A stretch of DNA of 64,000 bases from Streptomyces spirodelae. Its GTDB lineage: Bacteria > Actinomycetota > Actinomycetes > Streptomycetales > Streptomycetaceae. A program made the translations under genes and the position numbers. The stretch covers positions 62,001 through 126,000 of the forward strand of contig NZ_JAFFZN010000026.1 in the NCBI RefSeq assembly GCF_017676385.1, given 5' to 3'. The notes beneath the pieces are model-generated. The model had not been told where the DNA came from and made no database searches. It was given only the letters and a program-made list of their open reading frames with translations. Positions 49,868-59,056 of the stretch are shown here, piece after piece. Each line of letters begins with the position of its first letter. The first letter of the stretch is position 1.

Positions 49868-51490
49868 TCACAGGGACTCGGGGGCCATTTCGTGGAGGTG
49901 GCCGTCCGCGAGGGCCAGGTACCGATCGATGTTCAGCTCTTTCAAGAACGGTACATCGTGGCTGGCCACCAGCAACGCCCCCTCGTACGCGCCGAGCGCC
50001 CCGCACAACTGCCGCACGCTCGCGATGTCGAGATTGTTCGTCGGCTCGTCCAGCAACAACAACTGCGGCCCCGGCTCGGCGAGCATCACCGCCGCCAGCG
50101 TCGCGCGAAAGCGCTCACCCCCTGAGAGCGTGCCGACCACCCGGTCGGCACGCTCGCCACGGAAGAGGAACCGCGCCAGCCGCGCCCGGATGTGCTGATT
50201 CGTCGCCTCGGGCGCCAACTTGGCCACGTTCTCCACGACGGACAGTCCGTCGTCCAGCACATCCAGCCGCTGGGGCAGATACCGCAGCGGCACATGGGTC
50301 CGCACCTCGCCCGCCGCAGGCGCCAACTCGCCGGCGATGGTGCGCAGCAGCGTCGTCTTGCCCGCGCCGTTGGGGCCGACCAGCGCGATGCGGTCGGGCC
50401 CATGCACCCGCAGCGAAGCGTCAGCACCGTTCCGCAGTACCACCTCGTCGAGTTCCAGCACCTGCCGGCCGCGCGGCACCGCGGTGAACGGGAGTTGGAC
50501 GCGGATCTCGGCGTCCTCCCGTACCCGCTCGGCGGCTTCCTGCAGCCGCTCCTTGGCCTCTTCCAGGCGCTGCTCGTGCAGGATGCGGTGCTTGCCCGCC
50601 GTCTCCTGGGCCTGCCGCTTCCGCGCACCCATCACGATCTTCGGTTCGCTTCTGGAAGCGGCGGTCTTCCTGCCGTACTGGGCGCGCCGGGCCAGTTTCA
50701 TCCGTGCCTCGGCCAGGTCGCGCTGCTGGCGCCTGACGTCCGTCTCGGCCGTGCGCACCATGCGTTCGGCGGCCTGCTGTTCGATGGCGACCGCCTCCTC
50801 GTAAGCGTCCAGATTGCCGCCGTACCAGGTGACCTCGCCGCCGCGCAGCTCGGCGATCTGGTCGACAAGGGCGAGCAGTTCGCGGTCGTGGCTGACGACG
50901 ACCAGGACGCCGTTGAAGGAGGCGACCGCGTCGTACAGCCGTCGCCTGGCCGACCGGTCGAGGTTGTTGGTGGGCTCGTCCAGCAGCAGGACGTCGGGTC
51001 CGGCCAGCAGCAGCGCAGCGAGCCGCAGCAGCACCGACTCGCCGCCGGACACCTCACCGATGGTGCGGTCGAGCCCCACATGGGTGAGGCCGAGACCGTC
51101 GAGCGTGGCGCGGGCGCGCTCCTCGACGTCCCAGTTGTCGCCGACGGCGGCGAAGTGCTCCTCGCTGACGTCGCCCGCCTCGATGGCGTACAGCGCGGCC
51201 CGGGTGCGGGCGATGCCCAGCGCCTCGTCGACCCGCAGCGAGGTGTCGTGGGTGAGGTTCTGCGGCAGGTAGCCGATCTCGCCCGTGGCCTTGACGGTGC
51301 CCGCTGTGGGGCGCAGCCGGCCGGCGAACAGCTGCAACAGGGTGGATTTGCCGCTCCCGTTGAGGCCGATCAGTCCGGTGCGGCCCTGGCCGACGGACAG
51401 GTCGAGGCCGTCGAGCAGAGTGCTGCCGTCCGGCCAGGCGAAGGTCAGCCGGGAACAGACGAGGGCGGGGGAGTGGGATGAGGTGGGCAC
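49868..51490 (-). CDS. ABC-F family ribosome-protection/translation factor
   Basis: The 540-residue protein has two ABC domains and no membrane part. Domain 1 has GLIGLNGSGKSTLLQL, SGGESVLLRLAALLL and LLLDEPTNNLD. Domain 2 has LVGPNGAGKTTLL, SGGERFRATLAAVML and LLLDEPTNNLD. The interdomain linker is about 80 residues, rich in Arg and Gln (QQRDLAEARMKLARRAQY), as in antibiotic-resistance ABC-F proteins that displace drugs from the ribosome. GTG 51490 follows GGAGG; a frame-open ATG six codons upstream has no ribosome site. A leader of over 200 bases precedes it. Confidence 0.88.
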   Translation of the reverse strand: MPTSSHSPALVCSRLTFAWPDGSTLLDGLDLSVGQGRTGLIGLNGSGKSTLLQLFAGRLRPTAGTVKATGEIGYLPQNLTHDTSLRVDEALGIARTRAALYAIEAGDVSEEHFAAVGDNWDVEERARATLDGLGLTHVGLDRTIGEVSGGESVLLRLAALLLAGPDVLLLDEPTNNLDRSARRRLYDAVASFNGVLVVVSHDRELLALVDQIAELRGGEVTWYGGNLDAYEEAVAIEQQAAERMVRTAETDVRRQQRDLAEARMKLARRAQYGRKTAASRSEPKIVMGARKRQAQETAGKHRILHEQRLEEAKERLQEAAERVREDAEIRVQLPFTAVPRGRQVLELDEVVLRNGADASLRVHGPDRIALVGPNGAGKTTLLRTIAGELAPAAGEVRTHVPLRYLPQRLDVLDDGLSVVENVAKLAPEATNQHIRARLARFLFRGERADRVVGTLSGGERFRATLAAVMLAEPGPQLLLLDEPTNNLDIASVRQLCGALGAYEGALLVASHDVPFLKELNIDRYLALADGHLHEMAPESL

Positions 51491-51723
51491 AGGGCCTCCA
51501 GGTCGCATCGCGGTGGGAGATGAACAACGCGGGAGACACCGGGCCCGAACGGAGCCGTGGACGCATCCGTTTGGGGCGGGGGTTCAGAAGAGATGAGAGG
51601 CGCGAAGACTGCCGGCCGACTCGCTTCCGAGGTCACACTCGTGGCACACAGACAGGGCACACGGTGTCTCAGACCTCAGATACGCAACGGCCTCTCCAAA
51701 CGACGGCAGCAGATTCGTCGAGG
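51491..51723 (-). promoter_or_regulatory. Long ABC-F leader with a candidate three-codon upstream ORF
   Basis: The leader between the promoter and the start codon contains GGAG, then TTG-CGT-ATC-TGA (51687-51676), which would encode Met-Arg-Ile. No strong U-tract terminator is visible. Short upstream frames of this kind control several antibiotic-resistance ABC-F genes by ribosome stalling. Here this is a suggestion only. Confidence 0.4.
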
Positions 51724-51753
51724 ACGATACGCGCGTGCTTTTGCCGTCCGCAA
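51724..51753 (-). promoter_or_regulatory. Candidate ABC-F promoter
   Basis: TTGCGG (51753-51748) and TATCGT (51729-51724) are separated by 18 bp on the minus strand. Transcription would start near 51716, giving a leader of about 225 bases before the ABC-F start. The nitroreductase gene begins just beyond, in the opposite direction. Confidence 0.5.
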
Positions 51754-51791
51754 GCCTTTTTCCGCGCGTCGCCATGTGCTGTGCTGCGGGC

Positions 51792-52481
51792 ATGGTCCGT
51801 ACCAGTCAGCTCAGTCCCGGTTCCGGCCCCGGCCGGCTCCCGACGGTTCCGCTCCGGCCGCTGGAGGTCCCCGCACAGCAGGCGGAGGACCGTGCCAGGT
51901 CGTTCTACGAGATCATGTCCCGTCGCCGCACCGTCCGCGACTTCGACAGCCGCCCCGTTCCGGACGGTGTCCTGGAGTGGGCGGTGCGTACCGCTGCCAC
52001 GGCGCCCAGCGGAGCGCATGTGCAGCCCTGGCGGTTCGTGGTGCTCACCGACCCCGAGCGTAAGCGACGGCTGCGTGCCGCGGCCGAGGAGGAGGAGCGC
52101 GAGTTCTACCGGCGCCGCGCCTCCGACGAGTGGCTGGCGGCCCTCGCCCCGCTCGGCACCGACGAGCACAAGCCGTTCCTGCAGACCGCGCCCGCCGTCA
52201 TCGTCGTCTTCGAGGTGCACAAGGGACCGCGAACGCCGCGCCCCTACTACACCAAGGAGTCCGTGGGTATCGCCGTCGGCTTCCTCCTCGCCACCCTCCA
52301 CCAGGCCGGACTCGCCACCCTCACCCATACCCCGAGCCCGATGCGGTTCCTCAACGAGATCTGCGACCGCCCGGCGGAGGAACGGGGCGCCTATGTCATC
52401 CCGGTCGGCTATCCGGTCGCTGGTGCCCGGGTCCCGGACCTGGCCAGGAAGGACCTCGACGAGGTGATGGTGCGGTTGTGA
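51792..52481 (+). CDS. Nitroreductase-family FMN oxidoreductase
   Basis: The 229-residue protein has the nitroreductase opening FYEIMSRRRTVRDFDSRPV, the FMN-binding APSGAHVQPWRFVVL, and GVA-like VGIAVGFLLATLHQAGLATLTHTPSPM with the C-terminal arginine-flavin contacts. Such enzymes reduce nitro compounds or quinones with NAD(P)H, and relatives include iodotyrosine deiodinase-type proteins. The start is uncertain: ATG codons at 51774 and 51735 are in frame, and none has a clear ribosome site. Confidence 0.85.
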   Translation: MVRTSQLSPGSGPGRLPTVPLRPLEVPAQQAEDRARSFYEIMSRRRTVRDFDSRPVPDGVLEWAVRTAATAPSGAHVQPWRFVVLTDPERKRRLRAAAEEEEREFYRRRASDEWLAALAPLGTDEHKPFLQTAPAVIVVFEVHKGPRTPRPYYTKESVGIAVGFLLATLHQAGLATLTHTPSPMRFLNEICDRPAEERGAYVIPVGYPVAGARVPDLARKDLDEVMVRL

Positions 52482-52555
52482 GTACCCCGCCGTCATGAGG
52501 AGCGGGGCTGCCCGGCATACTCCCAGCGCACAACAGTGAACAACGGGAGCGTGCG

Positions 52556-53623
52556 ATGAAGAGTGCGGTACGGGGGATCGCGGGCCTGGCCTGCGCGGGC
52601 AGCCTGGTCCTCGTGGCGGCGGGATGCGGCGGCGGCTCCGCGAAGGACGCCAAGGGCGGTACGGGAGCGAAGGCCGACGGAAAGGAGCAGTCCGCCGCGG
52701 TCGGCGTCGTCAGCCGCGCTCAGGCAGCCAAGCTGATCGATCGCTACGAGAAGGTCAACAACCGGGCCAACAAGAACTCCGACCCGAAGCTGCTCTCCAC
52801 CGTCGAAGGCGGCGCCGTCTTCCAGCAGAGCAAGGCCACCTTCAAGATGCAGAAGAACTGGACGGCGAAGCGGCGCGCCGAGTACCGCGAGCCCTTCACC
52901 TACGTCGACCGCAAGTACTACATCCCCCGCAAGGGCACCGCAGACTGGTTCGCGATGGTGGCGTACTCGCAGGGGCCCGACGGGAAGAAGGGGAAGTTCC
53001 CCGGCATCCTGGTGATGGAGAAGCAGAAGGGCGGCGGCTGGAAGATGGTCACCGCCACCTACAGCGAGACCAAGAAGCTGCCGCGACTCGCCAAGGACAA
53101 GGACGGCTTCGCGGTGCCGGTCACCAACACGGCGAAGAAGGCCGGTGCCCTGGCCCCGGACTCGCTCTCCGACTCGCTGCTGGACCTCTACACCGAGCAG
53201 GTCACCCCCGAGGGCGGCTTCCGGCCGTCCAAGACCACCAAGTGGATCAGCAAGATACCCAAGACGCAGAACAAGCTGCTGAACCCCCATGGCGCGGCCG
53301 AGTTCAGTCGGGGCGAGTCGACCCACGAGTCGGTGTACGCGCTCCGCACCAGGAACGGCGGCTCGCTCGCCGTCTTCAGCACCGAGGTCCGCGAGCACGA
53401 CCGGGGCACACAGCTGACGGCCACGATCCACCCGTCCGACAAGATGAAGGTCTACGTCGGCGAGACCTCGGGGGCGCCGGCCTTCTTCGTGGACTGGCTG
53501 CACATCTCCAGCGCCTATATCCGCCCGCAGGGCAGGCCCCATCTGCTGGGCTCCGAGTACGAGATGACCGGAGCCGCCGCGGCCACCGACGCGGACGGCA
53601 ACATGCCCGGCGCCGACAGCTGA
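52556..53623 (+). CDS. Secreted lipoprotein of unknown function
   Basis: The 355-residue precursor has a lipobox (SLVLVAAGCGGG, Cys near residue 24), so it is probably anchored to the outer face of the membrane. The mature part begins with a Gly/Lys linker and is globular, without catalytic motifs that I recognise. Segments such as RAEYREPFTYVDRKYYIPR and VFSTEVREHDRGTQLTATI are typical of a streptomycete family of uncharacterised lipoproteins. GGGAG precedes the ATG. No neighbour explains its role. Confidence 0.8.
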   Translation: MKSAVRGIAGLACAGSLVLVAAGCGGGSAKDAKGGTGAKADGKEQSAAVGVVSRAQAAKLIDRYEKVNNRANKNSDPKLLSTVEGGAVFQQSKATFKMQKNWTAKRRAEYREPFTYVDRKYYIPRKGTADWFAMVAYSQGPDGKKGKFPGILVMEKQKGGGWKMVTATYSETKKLPRLAKDKDGFAVPVTNTAKKAGALAPDSLSDSLLDLYTEQVTPEGGFRPSKTTKWISKIPKTQNKLLNPHGAAEFSRGESTHESVYALRTRNGGSLAVFSTEVREHDRGTQLTATIHPSDKMKVYVGETSGAPAFFVDWLHISSAYIRPQGRPHLLGSEYEMTGAAAATDADGNMPGADS

Positions 53624-53725
53624 GCCACCGGCGCCCGGCCCGCCGTTGCGACGGCAACTCCTCCCGTGGCAACGGCGGGCACAGCACTGGCACCGGCGGG
53701 CACAGCACCCGGCGGGCGGGCCCGG

Positions 53726-56119
53726 CTAGGCCAGACCGGCGCGGCGCAGGGCCTCCGCCATCTCACTGTTGCTCGGCGCCGGGGCCGACGAGCCCTGACC
53801 GCGGCCCTTGTTGCCGCCCTGGCGACCGCCTCCGCCCTTGCCCGATCCCTGGCGCTGCCGCGGAGTGCCGCCACCGGAGCCGGCACCGGGGCGGCTGCCG
53901 CCGCTGCGCCGGCCACCCCGGCGGGCGCCGCCCGCCTCCGGCTCGTCGTCCAGCCGGAGCGTCAGCGAGATCCGCTTGCGGGCCTCGTCCACCTCCAGCA
54001 CCCGCACCTTGACGATGTCGCCGGGCTTGACCACGTCACGGGGGTCCTTGACGAACGTCTTCGACATCGCCGAAACGTGTACCAGCCCGTCCTGGTGCAC
54101 CCCGACGTCCACGAACGCGCCGAACGCCGCCACGTTGGTGACCACGCCCTCCAGCACCATGCCCTTGGACAGATCGCTGAGCTTCTCGACGCCCTCCTTG
54201 AAGCTGGCCGTGCGGAAGGCGGGACGCGGGTCGCGGCCCGGCTTCTCCAGCTCGCGCAGGATGTCGGTGACCGTGGGCAGCCCGAACGAGTCGTTGACGA
54301 ACTCCTTCGGATCGAGCGCACGCAGCACCTTGGCGTTGCCGATCAGCGACGGCACATCGGCGCCCGTCCTCGCGACCATGTCGCGGACCACCGGGTACGC
54401 CTCCGGGTGCACCGCCGAGGCGTCCAGCGGGTCGTCACCGCCGCGGATGCGCAGGAAGCCCGCGCACTGCTCGAACGCCTTGGGGCCGAGCCGCGCCACG
54501 TCCGTGAGCTCCTGACGGCTCTTGAAGGGGCCGTTGGCGTCGCGGTGCGCCACGATGTTCTCCGCCAGGACCGAGCCGATGCCCGAGACCCGGGACAGCA
54601 GCGGGGCCGAGGCGGTGTTGACGTCCACCCCGACGCCGTTGACGCAGTCCTCCACCACCGCGTCCAGGGAGCGCGAGAGCTTCACCTCGGACAGGTCGTG
54701 CTGATACTGCCCCACGCCGATGGACTTGGGGTCGATCTTCACCAGTTCGGCCAGCGGGTCCTGGAGCCGCCGCGCGATGGAGACGGCGCCGCGCAGCGAC
54801 ACATCCAGCTCGGGCAGCTCCTGCGAGGCGTAGGCCGAGGCGGAGTAGACCGAGGCGCCCGCCTCGGAGACCATCACCTTGGTCAGCTTGAGCTCCGGCT
54901 TGGCGGCGATCAGCTCACCGGCGAGCTTGTCGGTCTCCCGGGAGGCGGTGCCGTTCCCGATGGCGACCAGCTCCACCTTGTGTGCCTCGGCGAGCGCCGC
55001 CAGCTTCGCCAGGGACTGGTCCCACTGCTTCTGCGGCGCGTGCGGGTAGATGGTGTCGGTCGCCGCGACCTTGCCCGTCGCGTCGATCACCGCCACCTTC
55101 ACACCCGTCCGCAGCCCCGGGTCGAGACCGAGGGTGGCACGGGTGCCGGCGGGCGCGGCGAGCAGCAGGTCGCGCAGGTTGGCCGCGAAGACCCGCACCG
55201 CCTCGTCCTCGGCCGCGGTCCGCAGCCGGGTGCGCAGGTCGATACCCAGATGCACCAGGACGCGCGTACGCCACGCCCAGCGCACCGTCTCCGCCAGCCA
55301 CGCGTCCGCCGGGCGTCCCTCGTCCCGCACCCCGAAGCGCTGGGCGATGGAGCGCTCGTAGGAGCTCGGGCCCCGTACGTCCTCCTCACCGGCTGGATCG
55401 GGCTCCATGGTGAGGTCGAGGATCTCCTCCTTCTCGCCGCGCAGCAGCGCGAGAATCCGGTGCGAGGGCAGCTCGGTGAAGCTCTCGGCGAAGTCGAAGT
55501 AGTCGGCGAACTTGGCGCCCTGCTCCTCCTTGCCCTCCCGCACCTTTGCGGCCATCCTGCCGCGCTCCCACATCCTCTCGCGCAGCTCGCCGATCAGGTC
55601 GGCGTCCTCGCTGAAGCGCTCGGTGAGGATCGCGCGGGCGCCCTCCAGGGCAGCGGCGGCATCCGCGACACCCTTGTCGGCGTCGACGAACGCGGCAGCC
55701 GCGGCGGACGGTTCCACCGTCGGGTCCGTGAGCAGCCCCTCGGCCAGAGGTTCGAGACCGGCCTCCCGGGCGATCTGCGCCTTGGTGCGCCGCTTGGGCT
55801 TGTACGGCAGGTAGATGTCCTCCAGGCGCGCCTTGGAGTCGGCGGCACGGATCTGCTCCGCCAGCTCCTCGGTGAGCTTGCCCTGCCCGCGTACGGACTC
55901 CAGGATCGACTCGCGCCGCTCCTCCAGCTCCCGCAGATAGCGCAGCCGCTCCTCCAGGGAGCGCAACTGCGCGTCGTCGAGCATCTCGGTCGCTTCCTTG
56001 CGGTAGCGCGCGATGAACGGCACGGTCGACCCGCCGTCGAGCAGCTCGACAGCGGCGCGGACCTGCCGCTCGCGTACGCCGAGTTCCTCGGCGATCCTGC
56101 CTTCGATGGTCGTCGTCAC
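53726..56119 (-). CDS. tex: Tex-type RNA-binding transcription accessory protein
   Basis: The 797-residue protein has the Tex architecture: N-terminal helix bundle (FIARYRKEATEMLDDAQLR), the YqgF-like domain with LGLDPGLRTGVKVAVID, helix-hairpin-helix motifs (ISGIGSVLAENIVAHRDANG) and the S1 RNA-binding domain (about 655-725; GMVLEGVVTNVAAFGAFVDV). The tail is Gly/Arg-rich. Tex associates with RNA polymerase and supports transcription or RNA decay. A GTG start begins the conserved VTTTIEGRIAEEL. Confidence 0.94.
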   Translation of the reverse strand: MTTTIEGRIAEELGVRERQVRAAVELLDGGSTVPFIARYRKEATEMLDDAQLRSLEERLRYLRELEERRESILESVRGQGKLTEELAEQIRAADSKARLEDIYLPYKPKRRTKAQIAREAGLEPLAEGLLTDPTVEPSAAAAAFVDADKGVADAAAALEGARAILTERFSEDADLIGELRERMWERGRMAAKVREGKEEQGAKFADYFDFAESFTELPSHRILALLRGEKEEILDLTMEPDPAGEEDVRGPSSYERSIAQRFGVRDEGRPADAWLAETVRWAWRTRVLVHLGIDLRTRLRTAAEDEAVRVFAANLRDLLLAAPAGTRATLGLDPGLRTGVKVAVIDATGKVAATDTIYPHAPQKQWDQSLAKLAALAEAHKVELVAIGNGTASRETDKLAGELIAAKPELKLTKVMVSEAGASVYSASAYASQELPELDVSLRGAVSIARRLQDPLAELVKIDPKSIGVGQYQHDLSEVKLSRSLDAVVEDCVNGVGVDVNTASAPLLSRVSGIGSVLAENIVAHRDANGPFKSRQELTDVARLGPKAFEQCAGFLRIRGGDDPLDASAVHPEAYPVVRDMVARTGADVPSLIGNAKVLRALDPKEFVNDSFGLPTVTDILRELEKPGRDPRPAFRTASFKEGVEKLSDLSKGMVLEGVVTNVAAFGAFVDVGVHQDGLVHVSAMSKTFVKDPRDVVKPGDIVKVRVLEVDEARKRISLTLRLDDEPEAGGARRGGRRSGGSRPGAGSGGGTPRQRQGSGKGGGGRQGGNKGRGQGSSAPAPSNSEMAEALRRAGLA

Positions 56120-56257
56120 GATGGTTCGTTCCGCCTTCTCGGTGCTGTGGTCCCCCGGTAGGCATGCATTGTGGCAGGCGAGTCGGACAGCCCCGCGCAG
56201 GCGGGCACGACGGCGGGCCCCACCGGGGGTGTACAGGTCGGCTGCTCGGCCGGTGTG

Positions 56258-57130
56258 TCAGCGCTTGCTGATCAGATCGGCCGGGAACGCTCCCGCCTGG
56301 GTCGCCGTCCGGGCGAACGCGCCGGCCAGCTCGGTCAGCCGGGCCACGCCCTCGGCCCCCAGCAGCTCATAGGGGCGCCGGTCCAGCCGGTCGGTCTCCT
56401 CCTCCAGCCGTTTGCGCAGCTCGGTGCCCCGCTCGGTCAGCTCCCCGTCCGCGTCCAGCAGCCCGCGGTCGGCCAGCCGCTGCTGAGCCGCGGCCCAGTC
56501 CCGCTCGTTGTACCCGCGGGTGTCCATCACCCACCTGGGGTTCATCCCGTGCCCGCTGGCGGTGTGGCTCACCAGCGCCTCCAGCGCGTCGAGTTCGGCG
56601 TGCTGGAGAGCGGCTATGTGGCCGTCCCCGCGGTGCTCGCGCAGCAGTGCCGCCGCGTGCCACAGCGCGAGGTGCGGCGAGGTCTCCAGCGGCGGAACGG
56701 GCAGGTCAGCGTTGGCGGAGTAGAGCGGACGTCCGGAACGGTCGCAGCCCTCGGCGGCGCGCAGCGCCAGCCGGGCCGCCTCCGTCGTCTCGGGGGAGCC
56801 CACCGCCTCCTCGCCCAGCAGGCCGCGCAGCGTCGAGTCGACGGCACGCAGCCGGGCCGCCAGCACGGTCTGAGGGGACGCGGCGTCCCACACCTCCGGG
56901 ACGAAGCGGGCGACCAGTGCGTGGCTGTAGTTGTAGAAGGTGGCCGTCACCGTGCCCGCGCCCACCGCTCCCAGCGGCGCGGACCGCGTGGCCAGATTGA
57001 CGGCGTGCGGGGCGTCGATGCCGTAGGGGGAGAGTTCCTTCCCCAGCGCGGGTGAGAAGTAGAGCGTGGAGTGCAGGGCGTTCAGGGCGTTGTGGCAGCG
57101 CCGCCCGGCGCGTTCGGGAAGTGGCCTCAT
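56258..57130 (-). CDS. SCO6745-family protein
   Basis: The 290-residue alpha-helical protein matches the uncharacterised actinobacterial SCO6745 family: HNALNALHSTLYFSPALGKEL, APLGAVGAGTVTATFYNYSH, HGMNPRWVMDTRGYNERDWAAA and the terminal ELLGAEGVARLTEL. The C-terminal part (about 205-265) resembles a winged helix (RLADRGLLDADGELTERGTELR). A DNA-binding role is possible but not shown. The gene follows no obvious operon partner; Tex lies downstream on the same strand. Confidence 0.8.
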   Translation of the reverse strand: MRPLPERAGRRCHNALNALHSTLYFSPALGKELSPYGIDAPHAVNLATRSAPLGAVGAGTVTATFYNYSHALVARFVPEVWDAASPQTVLAARLRAVDSTLRGLLGEEAVGSPETTEAARLALRAAEGCDRSGRPLYSANADLPVPPLETSPHLALWHAAALLREHRGDGHIAALQHAELDALEALVSHTASGHGMNPRWVMDTRGYNERDWAAAQQRLADRGLLDADGELTERGTELRKRLEEETDRLDRRPYELLGAEGVARLTELAGAFARTATQAGAFPADLISKR

Positions 57131-57283
57131 GCCCGTACGCTACCGCTGGGTACACACCGCTTGAAGGCTTGCCCCTCGAATCCTGCGTACCCCGCATGGG
57201 GGGCTGCGCTTGCCCGCCCTGCTCCCCCAGACGCCGTCCGGGAGGTACCCCCATGGCGGACTGCCCAAGCCTGCGGTAGCCAT

Positions 57284-58105
57284 TCAGGGTCGCGGCCAAA
57301 CAAATCGCGGAGCTCGGCGGTCGAGGAAGGCGGCAACCCCTTCGGCGGCCTCATTACTGCGCGCGGCCTCACGTTGCCAGTGCTCGACCCGGTCGGGACC
57401 GGTGCGGCCGTCGGCGAACTCCTTGGCCGCCGCCTGGGTCAGCGCGGACCGCGCCGCGAGGGTCCGCGCGAATTCGGCGACCCTTTTGTCGAGTTCCGCC
57501 CCAGGGTGCACCTCGTCCACCAGCCCCACCCGCAGCGCCCGCTCAGCGTCGATCAGTTCCCCGGAGTAGAGCAGGAACTTGGCGGTGGCAGGGCCGGTCA
57601 GGCGCACCAGACGCTCGGTGGAGGAGGCGGGGTAGACGATGCCCAGCTTGGCCGGGGTGATCCCGAAGCGCGCGTCGTGCGCGGCGAACCGCAGATCACA
57701 GGCGGCGGCGAGCTGACAGCCGCCGCCGACGCAGTGTCCGCGTACCAGCGCGAGCGTCGGCCTGGGGAAGGCGGCCAGCGCCTCCTCAGCCGCCACGGCC
57801 AGCGCCTGCTGCTCCCGCGCGGCGCCGCCATTACCCGATGCTCCCTCGGCCGTGTCCCGTAGTGCGCTGATGTCCGCACCCGCACAGAAGGTGCCGTCGG
57901 CTCCGGTCAGCACCAGGACGCGTACGTCGGGGTCGGCCGCGAGCTCGGCCAGCAGTTCGGGCAGCCTGCGCCACATCGCGGGCGTCATGGCGTTGCGCTT
58001 GGCGGGGTGGTCGATGGTGAGGGTCCGGACGCCCTCGTCGTGCTCCGCCCGTACACGCAAGATCGGCTCCATGAGCGTGATCGTATCCGGGGCGCGATCT
58101 GTCAC
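57284..58105 (-). CDS. Enoyl-CoA hydratase/isomerase
   Basis: The 273-residue crotonase has the oxyanion pattern TGADGTFCAGADISAL and VRGHCVGGGCQLAAACDLRFAA. The catalytic position is FGITPAKLGIVYPASSTERL, where an Ala replaces the usual first Glu (PEV-type), so hydratase chemistry may be altered and isomerase or other activity is possible. The start could also be ATG 58072 (MEPILRV), which better fits the family length; neither has a strong ribosome site. Confidence 0.86.
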   Translation of the reverse strand: MTDRAPDTITLMEPILRVRAEHDEGVRTLTIDHPAKRNAMTPAMWRRLPELLAELAADPDVRVLVLTGADGTFCAGADISALRDTAEGASGNGGAAREQQALAVAAEEALAAFPRPTLALVRGHCVGGGCQLAAACDLRFAAHDARFGITPAKLGIVYPASSTERLVRLTGPATAKFLLYSGELIDAERALRVGLVDEVHPGAELDKRVAEFARTLAARSALTQAAAKEFADGRTGPDRVEHWQREAARSNEAAEGVAAFLDRRAPRFVWPRP

Positions 58106-58203
58106 GGAGCAGACCGGGGCGTAAGTCTTCTGTCAAATGCCATCGATACGTGCCAAGTTGCAGTCACCGGACCAGGTCGGCTCCGCGCGGTACCACCATG
58201 CAA

Positions 58204-58227
58204 TGCAAGTACATCTGCAAGTACATC
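58204..58227 (+). promoter_or_regulatory. Perfect 12-bp tandem direct repeat
   Basis: TGCAAGTACATC occurs twice head to tail, 30 bp upstream of the ATP-binding protein gene. Each unit contains GTAC, with a further GGTAC following at 58230. The spacing puts the half-sites about one helical turn apart, as for regulators binding direct repeats. Confidence 0.75.
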
Positions 58228-58257
58228 CAGGTACCGAGCAGGAGAGTGGGTGCTCAG

Positions 58258-58908
58258 ATGGAGAGCCGCGGTGGGCAGCTGTCCGGAGTTGTCGACGAGG
58301 CTCCACCAGCCGGGGAGAGAGACGGGGCCCTGAGCGCGGTCCGCGCCGGGGCGGTGACGGGGGCGGTGAGCGCGGTCGCCGCCGTGCTGCCGCTGCGGGA
58401 GCGCGCGGAGCGGCAACGGCGGTCCGACCCCAGAACACTAGGCTGCGGCCTCGAGGGCTCGCTGGGGTACGCGCACGCCAGTGCGCCGGGGCCGCAGGAG
58501 GGCGCATGGCGGTTCACCGCGCCGACGACCGCCTCCTCGGTTCCCCGGCTGCGGCACGCCGCGCGCGATCTGCTCGAGCGGCAGCCGGCACACGTTCCCC
58601 AGGAGGTGCTGGAGGGAGCGCTGCTGATCCTCTCGGAGCTGGTCACCAACGCCGTGCAGCACGCGGCGCTGCTCTCGCCCGAGATCGGGGTGGAGGTCTC
58701 GCTGAGCGGCGGATGGCTCAGGGTGGCGGTGGAGGACAGTCACCCCTACCGGCCCAAGGCGCTGGAGGCCGAGCCGTTCCGGGAGAACACCGGCGGCCGG
58801 GGACTGCTGCTGGTCAAGACGCTCACCAGCGAGGCGGGCGGGGTGTGCGACGTGGAGCAGACCGGAGCGGGCGGCAAGGTCGTCTGGGCCGCGCTGCCAC
58901 TCGGCTGA
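58258..58908 (+). CDS. RsbW-like ATP-binding regulator
   Basis: The 216-residue protein has an extended, Arg/Ala-rich N-terminus (about 1-75), then a HATPase domain: LSELVTNAVQHAAL (N-box), VEDSHPYRP (G1) and NTGGRGLLLVKTL (G2). Such streptomycete proteins are anti-sigma or anti-anti-sigma kinases, commonly paired with XRE regulators in bld/whi-type loci. No XRE gene is adjacent. AGGAG lies 13 bases before the ATG, an unusually long gap; a GTG four codons upstream sits too close to that site. Confidence 0.84.
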   Translation: MESRGGQLSGVVDEAPPAGERDGALSAVRAGAVTGAVSAVAAVLPLRERAERQRRSDPRTLGCGLEGSLGYAHASAPGPQEGAWRFTAPTTASSVPRLRHAARDLLERQPAHVPQEVLEGALLILSELVTNAVQHAALLSPEIGVEVSLSGGWLRVAVEDSHPYRPKALEAEPFRENTGGRGLLLVKTLTSEAGGVCDVEQTGAGGKVVWAALPLG

Positions 58909-58973
58909 GCCCGCTCGGCCGCCACTCGGCCGGGCAGCACTTCGGGGATTCCGTGCCGTCCCACGGTCCCTGG

Positions 58974-59007
58974 GGCCCGTGCTCTGTCACATGGCCCGTG
59001 CTCTGTC
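58974..59007. repeat. 15-bp direct repeat, period 19
   Basis: GGCCCGTGCTCTGTC occurs at 58974-58988 and 58993-59007 between the ATP-binding gene and idi. No function is evident. Confidence 0.75.
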
Positions 59008-59056
59008 GTGGCCCGGGCCCTGCCATGGTCCCTGCCCTGCTATGAGCCGGTGCCGC

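Noticed and set aside
57180..57283. Terminator or attenuator with CCCC-GCAT-GGGG
   Set aside because: The four-base stem is too short to be meaningful at this GC content.
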